DNA from: an uncultured Lachnospiraceae bacterium
GTDB lineage: Bacteria > Bacillota > Clostridia > Lachnospirales > Lachnospiraceae
DNA: 9,523 nucleotides
Assembly: GCA_937891165.1 (NCBI GenBank)
Contig: CALAEX010000142.1
Coordinates: 1-9,523, forward strand
Reading direction: 5' to 3'
The position numbers were made by a program, and so were the translations under genes. The stretch's first letter is position 1. Every line of letters starts with the position of its first letter. This document shows, in pieces, positions 1-6,573 of this stretch. The notes under the pieces are model-generated. The model saw nothing but the letters and a program-made list of their open reading frames with translations. It was not told where the DNA came from and ran no database searches.

Positions 1-2
1 AG

Positions 3-37
3 TCCCACTAAGCTCGAAACTACCTCGCTAAGTGGGA
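3..37. repeat. GC-richer palindromic element at the window edge
   Basis: The arms CCCACTAAGC (4-13) and GCTAAGTGGG (27-36) pair with a single A-A mismatch, and T3-A37 extends the stem; the loop is 13 nt. The stretch 1-90 is visibly richer in G and C than the AT-rich 91-146 that follows. No T-run follows on either strand, so it does not look like an intrinsic terminator. It lies about 110 nt downstream of the fprA stop codon, read on the minus strand. It resembles an intergenic repeat or the edge of a structured element cut by the window start. I cannot identify it. Bases 38-146 hold no convincing gene. Confidence 0.45.
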
Positions 38-146
38 ACGTCTCTTTACGGTCCTTCTTCGTATTCTAACTGGAGTAAGATGTTCGCTAAAGTTTTCTAA
101 ATACTGTGAAAATAATCCTTTAAAATGAAATTTCACTTCTAAAATT

Positions 147-1304
147 TTATAAAGAAAAAAGATTATCTGCCAATTTATTCAGTTCTTCTGTATTCTTTTT
201 GTCCATTGTCGAATAAATAGTAATTATAGGTTCTATCCATTGTATGTTTTTACAAGAACCTAACATTTTTTTCATTACATCGGCAGCAGTAGGTCCCCAA
301 CTTCCATTTTCTATAAGCACTACTGTCCTATTTTGAAAACTACGCTCCGCTAAATTACTTAAAAATTCTCTCATTGGTGGAAATACTACTCCATTATAAG
401 TGATAGAAGCTAATACTAATATTCCATGTCGAAATGCCTCTGCTATTGCTTTTGACATATCATCTCTGCAAAGGTCTATTATAGTAATAGAGGAATGTCC
501 TTTTTCTTTTAATCTTTCTTCTAAATAATCCACCGCTTTTTTTGTATTTCCATAGACAGAAGCATACGCAATCACAATACCTTTATCTTCTGGTTGATAG
601 GAAGACCATGCATGATATAGATTCAAATAATAGTCAATATTTTCTTTTAACACTGGTCCATGTAAGGAACAAATCTTTTGAATTTCAAACTCTGATGCTC
701 TTTTTAACAATTTTTGTACAGGAACTCCAAACTTTCCAACAATTCCAAAATAATATCTTCTTGCCTCCTCCACCCAATCCTGATTTGTGTCTAATGTTCC
801 GAATGTTCCAAATGCATCCGCAGAAAATAATATTTTTTCATAAGAATCATATGTCATCATTACTTCTGGCCAATGTACTAATGGTGCTGCAATAAAATTT
901 AATATATGCTTTCCTAAAAATAAAGAATCTCCGTCTGCTACTATTTTTCTTCTTGTTTCATATTCTTTATGAAAAAATCCACGCATCATAGCAAACGCTT
1001 TTGCAGACGCTACAAGTACAGTATTAGAATACTTTCGCATAAAATCGGCAATACTAGCTGAGTGGTCTGGTTCCATATGCTGTACAATCAAATAATCTGG
1101 ACTTCTCCCCTGTAACACTGATTTCACATTTTCTAACCATTCTTCTGTAAAATTAACATCTACCGTATCCATCACTGCAATTTTCTCATCCAAAATCACA
1201 TAAGAATTATAAGAAACTCCGTTCGGAACTTGATACAATCCTTCAAATAAGTCAATCTCCTTATCATTTACTCCTACGTATACAACATCACTGCTAATTT
1301 CCAT
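147..1304 (-). CDS. fprA: FprA-type flavodiiron protein (anaerobic O2/NO reductase)
   Basis: Cytoplasmic A-type flavoprotein of 385 aa, close to the family's usual ~400. The N-terminal two thirds (about 1-235) is a metallo-beta-lactamase-like domain with the full set of diiron ligands: H76-x-E78-x-D80-H81, H144 (in LVHWPE), D163 (in SADAFGTFG) and H215 (in SLHGP). The C-terminal part (about 242-385) is a flavodoxin domain with the FMN phosphate loop around residues 248-255 (SVYGNTKK). Enzymes of this family reduce O2 to water or NO to N2O, taking electrons from rubredoxin or a flavin reductase. No fused rubredoxin or reductase domain is present, so a separate donor is required. The start is supported by GTGAGGA six bases before the ATG. 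It lies 57 bp downstream of the cyuA-like gene, with a terminator between and no recognisable promoter of its own. O2 versus NO preference cannot be read from the sequence. Confidence 0.95.
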   Translation of the reverse strand: MEISSDVVYVGVNDKEIDLFEGLYQVPNGVSYNSYVILDEKIAVMDTVDVNFTEEWLENVKSVLQGRSPDYLIVQHMEPDHSASIADFMRKYSNTVLVASAKAFAMMRGFFHKEYETRRKIVADGDSLFLGKHILNFIAAPLVHWPEVMMTYDSYEKILFSADAFGTFGTLDTNQDWVEEARRYYFGIVGKFGVPVQKLLKRASEFEIQKICSLHGPVLKENIDYYLNLYHAWSSYQPEDKGIVIAYASVYGNTKKAVDYLEERLKEKGHSSITIIDLCRDDMSKAIAEAFRHGILVLASITYNGVVFPPMREFLSNLAERSFQNRTVVLIENGSWGPTAADVMKKMLGSCKNIQWIEPIITIYSTMDKKNTEELNKLADNLFSL

Positions 1305-1326
1305 CTTGTTTCCTCACTTTCCTAAG

Positions 1327-1363
1327 AATAAAAAAATGCTCGCAATCCTGCGAGCACTTTTTT
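1327..1363 (-). terminator. Intrinsic terminator after the cyuA-like gene
   Basis: A perfect 8-bp stem, TGCTCGCA (1337-1344) with TGCGAGCA (1349-1356), encloses a 4-nt loop. It is flanked by A-runs and T-runs on both sides, so it could work in either direction. On the minus strand the stem is followed by TTTTTTTATT (1336-1327), a classic U-tract. The stop codon TAA of the upstream gene (1364-1362) is part of the A-run leading into the stem, so the terminator begins directly at the stop. Only about 22 bp separate the U-tract from the fprA start. Confidence 0.9.
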
Positions 1364-2642
1364 AACAACCCGTCATTATTCTTATGATTTCCTTATCTGT
1401 TTCTTTCATACCTACACTACCTAATCTTCCAATATTTACTAATGTATTTTCTACACCTTTAGATACTAGACCATCACCACCATAAAATTGCTGTCCAGAA
1501 AGAAACATTTCATATCCAAAAATACCTGCATCTACCGCAGATGCAATTTTTCCTGCACAAGAAGCTTTTGCACCATCACAGACAATTCCAGATACAATCG
1601 CCAGTGCATTAACAAGTGTATGTGCTACCGCATGATAATCTCCGCCTAGCAAATAAGCAATACCACAACCTGCACCACATCCTGCACTAATTGCCCCACA
1701 ATAAGCAGATAATCTTCCAATTCCCGATTTTTGATGAATCGTAATTAAATTAGATACGACTAATGCACGATATAATTCCTCTTCTGTCTTTTCATATCCC
1801 TTTGCATAAATAATGACTGGTAAAGAAGCGGTCATTCCTTGATTTCCACTACCAGAATTGATAATCACTGGTAATTCACAACCACTCATTCTTGCATCGG
1901 AACCTGCTGCCGCATATGCTTTTGCCTTCGTTCGCAAATCATCTCCATGTCGTTCTAACAATACACTTCCTACATTTGCACCCCAAGAATTTTTTAACCC
2001 TTCTTCTGCGATTGCCATGTTATAGGTAATCTGACGGTCTAATACTTCTTTTATATCTGCAATATCTACCATATTGGCAAATTCTATAATTTCTCGAATG
2101 GTTAAAAGACTTTTATCTGCTAACGAAGCTTCTTCGGTTGCTTTTACTTCTCCTGCTTTATAGAGAATTTCACCATTTTTCTCAATTAAAACAATATTCG
2201 TATGATATCCACTAATTCTAACACTTGCACTTTGTTCCTCATCTATTAAAATCACATGAATATCTAGTGCTTCTTCACCTTCTGTTGGTTTTATCTCAAT
2301 CGAACATTCTTCTAAAAAAGTACGCATCTCTTCTTTTTGTTCTTCGGTTACTTCCGAAATTACTTCTAAAATCTTTTCTGACTTACCACCAACAATACCA
2401 GCAACAGCAGCAGAAGCAATGCCTTTTAAACCATTTGTATTTGGCACAATCACACTTTTTACATTTTTCACAATATTTCCACTGACATATAATGTCATAC
2501 TCTTTGGCATACTACCAAGCACATCTCTTGCCTTTGCTGCCGCATAAGCAATTGCAATTGGCTCCGTACACCCCATAGCTGGCACAAGTTCTTCTTTTAG
2601 TATTTCAATATAAGTAGAATAAATTCTATCGTTTTTTGTCAT
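1362..2642 (-). CDS. cyuA: L-cysteine desulfidase-like protein (UPF0597/CyuA family)
   Basis: A 426-aa protein of the UPF0597 family, related to the alpha part of iron-sulfur L-serine dehydratases and including E. coli CyuA (YhaM). Characterised members break L-cysteine down to pyruvate, ammonia and sulfide with an oxygen-sensitive [4Fe-4S] cluster. The family start motif AMGCTEPIA is at 22-30 (C25). A glycine-rich segment, NSGSGNQGM, is at 262-270. Further cysteines that could bind a cluster are C255, C315, C322, C326, C355 and C362, with C315-C326 in a CGAISAGCGAGC run. GAGGA stands upstream of the ATG, and the start is 24 bp after the AIM24 stop, so the two are probably cotranscribed. The gene ends on an intrinsic terminator. 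Family assignment is firm; cysteine rather than serine as substrate is inferred from family members, and the symbol is given on that basis. Confidence 0.85.
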   Translation of the reverse strand: MTKNDRIYSTYIEILKEELVPAMGCTEPIAIAYAAAKARDVLGSMPKSMTLYVSGNIVKNVKSVIVPNTNGLKGIASAAVAGIVGGKSEKILEVISEVTEEQKEEMRTFLEECSIEIKPTEGEEALDIHVILIDEEQSASVRISGYHTNIVLIEKNGEILYKAGEVKATEEASLADKSLLTIREIIEFANMVDIADIKEVLDRQITYNMAIAEEGLKNSWGANVGSVLLERHGDDLRTKAKAYAAAGSDARMSGCELPVIINSGSGNQGMTASLPVIIYAKGYEKTEEELYRALVVSNLITIHQKSGIGRLSAYCGAISAGCGAGCGIAYLLGGDYHAVAHTLVNALAIVSGIVCDGAKASCAGKIASAVDAGIFGYEMFLSGQQFYGGDGLVSKGVENTLVNIGRLGSVGMKETDKEIIRIMTGC

Positions 2643-2666
2643 CTATTTTTCCTCAATTATATTTCT

Positions 2667-3347
2667 TTAGTTACTAGAAGTTGGTATGTATGGAAGCAAA
2701 GAACCTGCTACTTTATTGATTGGCATTGTTTGAATCCATACTTTTCCAGGACCAGAAACTACAGTATTAAACAAACCTTCTCCACCAAAAAGTTTATTTT
2801 TTAAACCGGGAACTTGTTGAATTTCCATATCACAAGTGGCGTCCATTGCAGCTAAATAACCAGTATCTAATACTAATTTTTCTCCTCTTTGTAATTCATA
2901 TTGTAAAAGAGCACCATCTACTTCAATAAATGCTGTACCATAACCAGATAACTTCTGTAAAATAAATCCTTCCCCGCCAAAAAAGCCTGCACCAACTTTT
3001 TTCTGAAAATGAACACTTAATTCTACGGTACTTTCTGATGCAAGAAAACCTGATTTTTGTACAATTAACTCTCTTCCTGGAGAAATTTGTACCGCTTCAA
3101 TCGAACCAGGAAAACTAGAAGCAAACGCAATCATACCTTCGCTACCCTTTGCAGTATAAATATTGCGGAAAATGGATTCCCCAGAAAACATTCTGCCAAA
3201 TGCCTTTCCTAAACCACCTGCTTCTGTTTCCATTTGCATATTTGGTGACATAAAACTCATCGAGCCACGCTCTGTAATCATCTTTTCTCCTGCTTGCAAA
3301 TAACAAATTGCGACTGGTAAAGAATCTCCCTTAATTTCGTATCTCAT
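2667..3347 (-). CDS. AIM24 / TIGR00266 family protein
   Basis: A 226-aa protein of the AIM24 (TIGR00266) family, whose bacterial role is not established. It has no signal peptide or membrane segment and should be cytosolic. Family features are the start MRYEIKGDSLP, the segment around 30-60 (SMSFMSPNM...GLGKAFGRMFSGES), and two glycine-rich turns of the beta-rich fold: GAGFFGGEGFILQKLSG at 119-135 and LFGGEGLFNTVVSGPG at 186-201. These two turns look like internal repeats of one another. No catalytic residues are evident, in line with a structural or binding role. The start is supported by GGGAGAAAAG just upstream. It is the first gene after the promoter at 3402-3431 and probably heads an operon with the cyuA-like gene. 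Its link to cysteine breakdown or oxygen defence here is only by position. Confidence 0.9.
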   Translation of the reverse strand: MRYEIKGDSLPVAICYLQAGEKMITERGSMSFMSPNMQMETEAGGLGKAFGRMFSGESIFRNIYTAKGSEGMIAFASSFPGSIEAVQISPGRELIVQKSGFLASESTVELSVHFQKKVGAGFFGGEGFILQKLSGYGTAFIEVDGALLQYELQRGEKLVLDTGYLAAMDATCDMEIQQVPGLKNKLFGGEGLFNTVVSGPGKVWIQTMPINKVAGSLLPYIPTSSN

Positions 3348-3401
3348 AAACTTTTCTCCCTTTTCAAATCCATTTACTAAAATATTATTTAGTCAAGTAA
3401 C

Positions 3402-3431
3402 ATTATAGCACAGTACAGTGCTAAATAGCAA
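3402..3431 (-). promoter_or_regulatory. Promoter of the AIM24-cyuA-fprA cluster
   Basis: On the minus strand, TTGCTA (3431-3426) and a consensus TATAAT (3407-3402) are separated by 18 bp, matching a housekeeping sigma-A promoter. This predicts a transcript start near 3395 and a leader of about 45-50 nt before the AIM24 ATG. No riboswitch-like structure is evident in that leader. Confidence 0.7.
3406..3423. promoter_or_regulatory. Operator-like dyad in the promoter spacer
   Basis: TAGCACAGTACAGTGCTA is an 18-bp imperfect palindrome: arms TAGCAC and GTGCTA around a central GTAC, with one mismatched A-A pair between arm and centre. It fills almost all of the spacer between the -35 and -10 boxes of the AIM24 promoter and overlaps the -10 by two bases. 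That is where a dimeric repressor, or a MerR-type activator, would bind. No regulator gene lies in the window, so the binding protein is unknown. Confidence 0.5.
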
Positions 3432-3460
3432 GAAACCATTACTTAATGTCTAAAAAAAGC

Positions 3461-3490
3461 TTGCTTCTCTTATCTTTCTTAATGTATAAT
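3461..3490 (+). promoter_or_regulatory. Promoter of the SprA-related gene
   Basis: TTGCTT (3461-3466) and a consensus TATAAT (3485-3490) are separated by 18 bp. Transcription would start near 3497, giving a leader of about 36 nt. This lies inside the upstream extension of the reading frame that begins at 3446, which argues that translation cannot start there. It is divergent from the AIM24 promoter, and the two do not overlap. Confidence 0.75.
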
Positions 3491-3532
3491 AATTTTACAA
3501 AAATACAGTTGATTGAAGGAGGTACTTTTCCC

Positions 3533-4240
3533 ATGATTTCTCCAATTGGAAATAGTTATGGTTATTATACACGCAGTTATGCATCTGGAGCTACGATTGG
3601 TGCAGCTCGTACTGCTATGAGCAATACGCTTCATGATGACTGGACATCCGTCCCTCCTGTCGATGATGTGCCAGAAGTTCCTTCCAATGAAGAAACCGAG
3701 CGAGTGGAACGGACTCCTGAAGAAATGCAACAGGACCGCAGAGATGCGTATGAAATTATGAATTCTTTAAACCCAAGAAATGCCGAACATCTCAATGCTC
3801 CATTAGATTTTATGACAAAATCTCCATTTCAAGCAGAAGTTACGGATACAACAAAGAAAACTGAAAAATCAGAAAATACAGAAGAATGTGAAACTTGTGA
3901 AAAAAGAACTTATGTCGATGGTTCTAACGAAGAAGATGTCTCCTTTAAAACACCAGGACATATTTCACCAGAAGCATCCGCTTCGGTAGTATCTGCCCAC
4001 GAATATGAACACGTAAGAAATGCCATGCAAGAAGATAAAAAAGAAGATGCTGAATTAGTGAATGTTTCGGTTTCTTTAAAAACAGCAATCTGCCCAGAAT
4101 GTGGAACTTCTTATGTTTCAGGCGGAGAAACCCGTACTACCATGCGATATGGTACAGAACAAAATGCCTACGAAAAACAACAACGAGCTTATGAAAACTA
4201 TATTGCTGGTGCAAATGGACAACTAAACATAGCTGCTTAA
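3533..4240 (+). CDS. SprA-related / CJM1_0395 family putative zinc metalloprotease
   Basis: A 235-aa protein starting at ATG 3533. AAGGAGGT (3516-3523) lies nine bases upstream, and the promoter at 3461-3490 excludes the earlier ATG at 3446. The N-terminal ~100 residues are low-complexity and acidic (PPVDDVPEVPSNEETERVE), probably disordered. The conserved C-terminal part carries CETC (C119, C122), then RTYVDGSNEEDVSFKTPGHI, which is typical of the SprA-related family (PF12118). It continues with AHEYEH (H156, E157, H160), fitting an HExxH zinc-protease motif, and CPECGTSYVSGG (C187, C190). The two CxxC pairs could hold a structural zinc. No signal peptide or membrane segment is seen, so it is probably cytosolic. 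The family assignment is from recalled motif order. Protease activity is inferred from HExxH and is unproven; no natural substrate is suggested by the neighbours. It appears to be transcribed alone. Confidence 0.8.
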   Translation: MISPIGNSYGYYTRSYASGATIGAARTAMSNTLHDDWTSVPPVDDVPEVPSNEETERVERTPEEMQQDRRDAYEIMNSLNPRNAEHLNAPLDFMTKSPFQAEVTDTTKKTEKSENTEECETCEKRTYVDGSNEEDVSFKTPGHISPEASASVVSAHEYEHVRNAMQEDKKEDAELVNVSVSLKTAICPECGTSYVSGGETRTTMRYGTEQNAYEKQQRAYENYIAGANGQLNIAA

Positions 4241-4259
4241 TTCCCCTTTATCTTAAAAC

Positions 4260-4311
4260 AGGAGATATTGCAAAATAAAACAAGTCTTTGAACTATTCTG
4301 CAACATCTCCT
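4260..4311. terminator. Hairpin between two convergent genes, probable bidirectional terminator
   Basis: AGGAGATATTGCA (4260-4272) pairs with TGCAACATCTCCT (4299-4311) over 13 positions with a 26-nt AT-rich loop. One position differs by strand: it is an A-C mismatch in the plus-strand RNA but a G-U wobble in the minus-strand RNA, so the minus-strand hairpin is continuous. Tails are TATTCTATCTTAATTTT on the plus side and TGTTTTAAG on the minus side, neither a strong U-tract. It lies between the SprA-related stop (4240) and the GH3 stop (4354), which supports a terminator role for both. Confidence 0.6.
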
Positions 4312-4353
4312 ATTCTATCTTAATTTTGAAAAAGAGTAGTATTACTATATGTA

Positions 4354-6507
4354 TTAAGAAATTCTAATCCTTTCAGTGATTACATCTTTTGAATTATCTC
4401 CTACCATAATATCAAATAAACCAGCCTCAAAAACAAATTCTTCTTCTGCATTATAAAATGAAAGCATTTCTTTTGTAATTTCAAACTCTATCTTCTTTTC
4501 TTCCTTTGGTAATAAAGAAACCTTTTGGAATCCCTTTAATTCTTTTAATGGTCTTACTACACTACCTGATACATCTCGAATATAAAGCTGTACTACTACT
4601 TCTCCTACTAGTTCACCTTCATTTTTTACAATAACTGATGCTTTTAATGGATTATCACTATCAATCACGCCCTCTAACTTATAATTAGAATAGGTATACT
4701 TTGTATAGCTAAGTCCATATCCAAATGGATAAAGTGGTTCATTCGGACAATCCAAATATCTAGAAGTAAACCAATTTTCTTCATCTATTTTTGGTCTTCC
4801 TGTGTTATAACCATTATAATATATTGGAATTTGTCCAACATTCTGTGGAAAACTCATACTTAATCTTCCTGATGGATTTACTTTACCAAATAAAATATCC
4901 GCTACCGCAGTTCCACCTTCTGTTCCAGGAAACCAAACTTGTACTACCGCATCCGAATCTTCTAAAATAGGTGTGATTTCCATTGGGCGACCTGTTACTA
5001 ATAAAGTAACTATTTTCTTTCCAGCTCTTTTCAAAGAATGAATTAATTCTTCTTGATTTTTTGATAATCTAAGACAAGTTTTACTTGTAGCTTCTCCGGT
5101 CTCCCATTCTGGTTCTCCTACTGCTACAACACAAACATTACAACTTTCTAATTCCTTTACTGCCATTTCTATTGTATTTGGAATATCTTTTTCTCTTCTA
5201 ACAAATGGTGTTGTCATAGAAGTAACTAACAACTTTCCTAATACATGACACATTCCTTCTTCTATTGTAATAGCATCTTCTGCTTTTCCCATACAATGCC
5301 ATCCACCAAGAATATCCCCTGTAGAAGCCATCGGTCCTGCTAAACCAATCGTTTCATCCGTTTTTAATGGAAGAACTCCTTCATTTTTCAATAATACCAT
5401 ACTACTTGTGGCTAATTTTCTTGCAATTTCTCTATGTTCTTTACAGCAAAGCAATTGTTTTTCTAATACAGGGTCTGCTCCTTTATATGGATTTTCAAAT
5501 AATCCTAATTTATTTTTTAATTCTAATACTCGTATTACACATTCATCAATATCCGCTATAGACAATCTGCCTTCTTCTACTAACTTTTGCAGAGACTTTG
5601 CATAAACACCGGACATCATTTCTATATCTAAACCTGCTTTAATACACTTTTCTCCTGCTTCAAATTCATCTGCTGCCACACTATGATTTATCGTTTCATC
5701 TACAGCACTATAGTCTGATATAACAACTCCTTGAAAGTTCCATTCCTCTCTTAAAATTTTGCGTAACAAATACTTCGAACAAGTTGCTGGTACACGTTCT
5801 ATAACATTAAATGATGACATAATAAGTGCTGCTCCTGCATCAATTGCTTTTTTATATGCTGGCAAATAAAAATCTCGCAACACTCCTTTAGACATATCTA
5901 CCGTATTATATTCTCTGCCACCTTCTGGTTGTCCATATCCAGCAAAATGTTTCACACAAGAAGCCATTCTATCTTTCTTAGAAACATCTTCCCCTTGATA
6001 TCCTCGAACCATTGCCGCTGCTACAAGTCCTGCTAAATAAGAATCTTCTCCCGGAGATTCCATTACTCGACCCCATCTTGGGTCTCTAACCAAATCTGCC
6101 ATTGGAGAAAAAGTTACATGAATTCCTGCCGCAGAAGCTTCTTTTGCCGCTATATAAGCAGCTTCTTCAATCAATTCTAAATCAAAACTGCACCCCTGTG
6201 CTAAAGGAATTGGAAAAACGGTTGAAAATCCATGAATGACATCATCCATAAATATCAATGGGATTTTTTTCTCTGATTTCTCTAAAAATTCTTTTTGTAC
6301 CTTTCTTACATATTCTGCACCCTTTGTTCCAAGCACAGAACCTGTCATTTTTAATTCTTCTTCAGTAAATGACCACTCCCTAAACGGACCTGTTAAATTT
6401 GTCAACTGAGTATGAAAAATCAGTCCAGGTACTAATTGTGTTAATTGCATTGCTTTTTCTGTCATTGTCATTTCTTTTACTAAATCAAATAGCTTCTCTC
6501 TGTCCAT
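4354..6507 (-). CDS. Glycoside hydrolase family 3, beta-glucosidase-like
   Basis: A 717-aa intracellular exo-acting glycosidase that would release a terminal sugar (glucose or xylose) from beta-linked oligosaccharides. The N-terminal GH3 barrel (about 1-340) shows IFMDDVIHGF (84-93), DPRWGRVMESPGED (142-155), KHFAGYG (186-192) and the nucleophile motif VVISDYSAVD with D265. The second alpha/beta domain (about 370-560) has VGEPEWETGEATSKT, where E472 is the likely acid/base, and WFPGTEGGTAVADILFG. PFGYGLSYT (594-602) leads into a fibronectin-III-like C-terminal domain (about 620-717). No signal peptide is present, unlike periplasmic BglX, so substrates must be imported. AAAAGGGAT before the ATG supports the start. 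It follows the clostripain gene by 66 bp with no clear promoter or terminator between, so cotranscription is possible. No sugar transporter or regulator lies in the window; substrate specificity is undetermined. Confidence 0.95.
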   Translation of the reverse strand: MDREKLFDLVKEMTMTEKAMQLTQLVPGLIFHTQLTNLTGPFREWSFTEEELKMTGSVLGTKGAEYVRKVQKEFLEKSEKKIPLIFMDDVIHGFSTVFPIPLAQGCSFDLELIEEAAYIAAKEASAAGIHVTFSPMADLVRDPRWGRVMESPGEDSYLAGLVAAAMVRGYQGEDVSKKDRMASCVKHFAGYGQPEGGREYNTVDMSKGVLRDFYLPAYKKAIDAGAALIMSSFNVIERVPATCSKYLLRKILREEWNFQGVVISDYSAVDETINHSVAADEFEAGEKCIKAGLDIEMMSGVYAKSLQKLVEEGRLSIADIDECVIRVLELKNKLGLFENPYKGADPVLEKQLLCCKEHREIARKLATSSMVLLKNEGVLPLKTDETIGLAGPMASTGDILGGWHCMGKAEDAITIEEGMCHVLGKLLVTSMTTPFVRREKDIPNTIEMAVKELESCNVCVVAVGEPEWETGEATSKTCLRLSKNQEELIHSLKRAGKKIVTLLVTGRPMEITPILEDSDAVVQVWFPGTEGGTAVADILFGKVNPSGRLSMSFPQNVGQIPIYYNGYNTGRPKIDEENWFTSRYLDCPNEPLYPFGYGLSYTKYTYSNYKLEGVIDSDNPLKASVIVKNEGELVGEVVVQLYIRDVSGSVVRPLKELKGFQKVSLLPKEEKKIEFEITKEMLSFYNAEEEFVFEAGLFDIMVGDNSKDVITERIRIS

Positions 6508-6573
6508 TTTTTATCCCTTTTCTACATTCAGAAAAATTTCGTCCAACCACAAATGATGCATGGAATATTTTTC

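Noticed and set aside
100..149. Possible fprA terminator (TGAAATTTCA palindrome with TAAAAT / ATTTTA arms)
   Set aside because: The palindrome has no loop, the outer arms are only six A-T pairs, and no GC stem is present; not supported as a terminator.
2225..2485. A plus-strand frame with a glutamine-rich run
   Set aside because: It lies entirely antisense within the cyuA-like gene and has no family features; the Gln run comes from antisense of Ala/Val-rich codons.
3446..3532. N-terminal extension of the SprA-related gene with a hydrophobic, signal-like stretch (LLLLSFLMY)
   Set aside because: It overlaps the promoter -35 and -10 boxes, has no ribosome site of its own, and a much better start with AAGGAGGT lies at 3533. 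The hydrophobic stretch is an accident of AT-rich promoter DNA.
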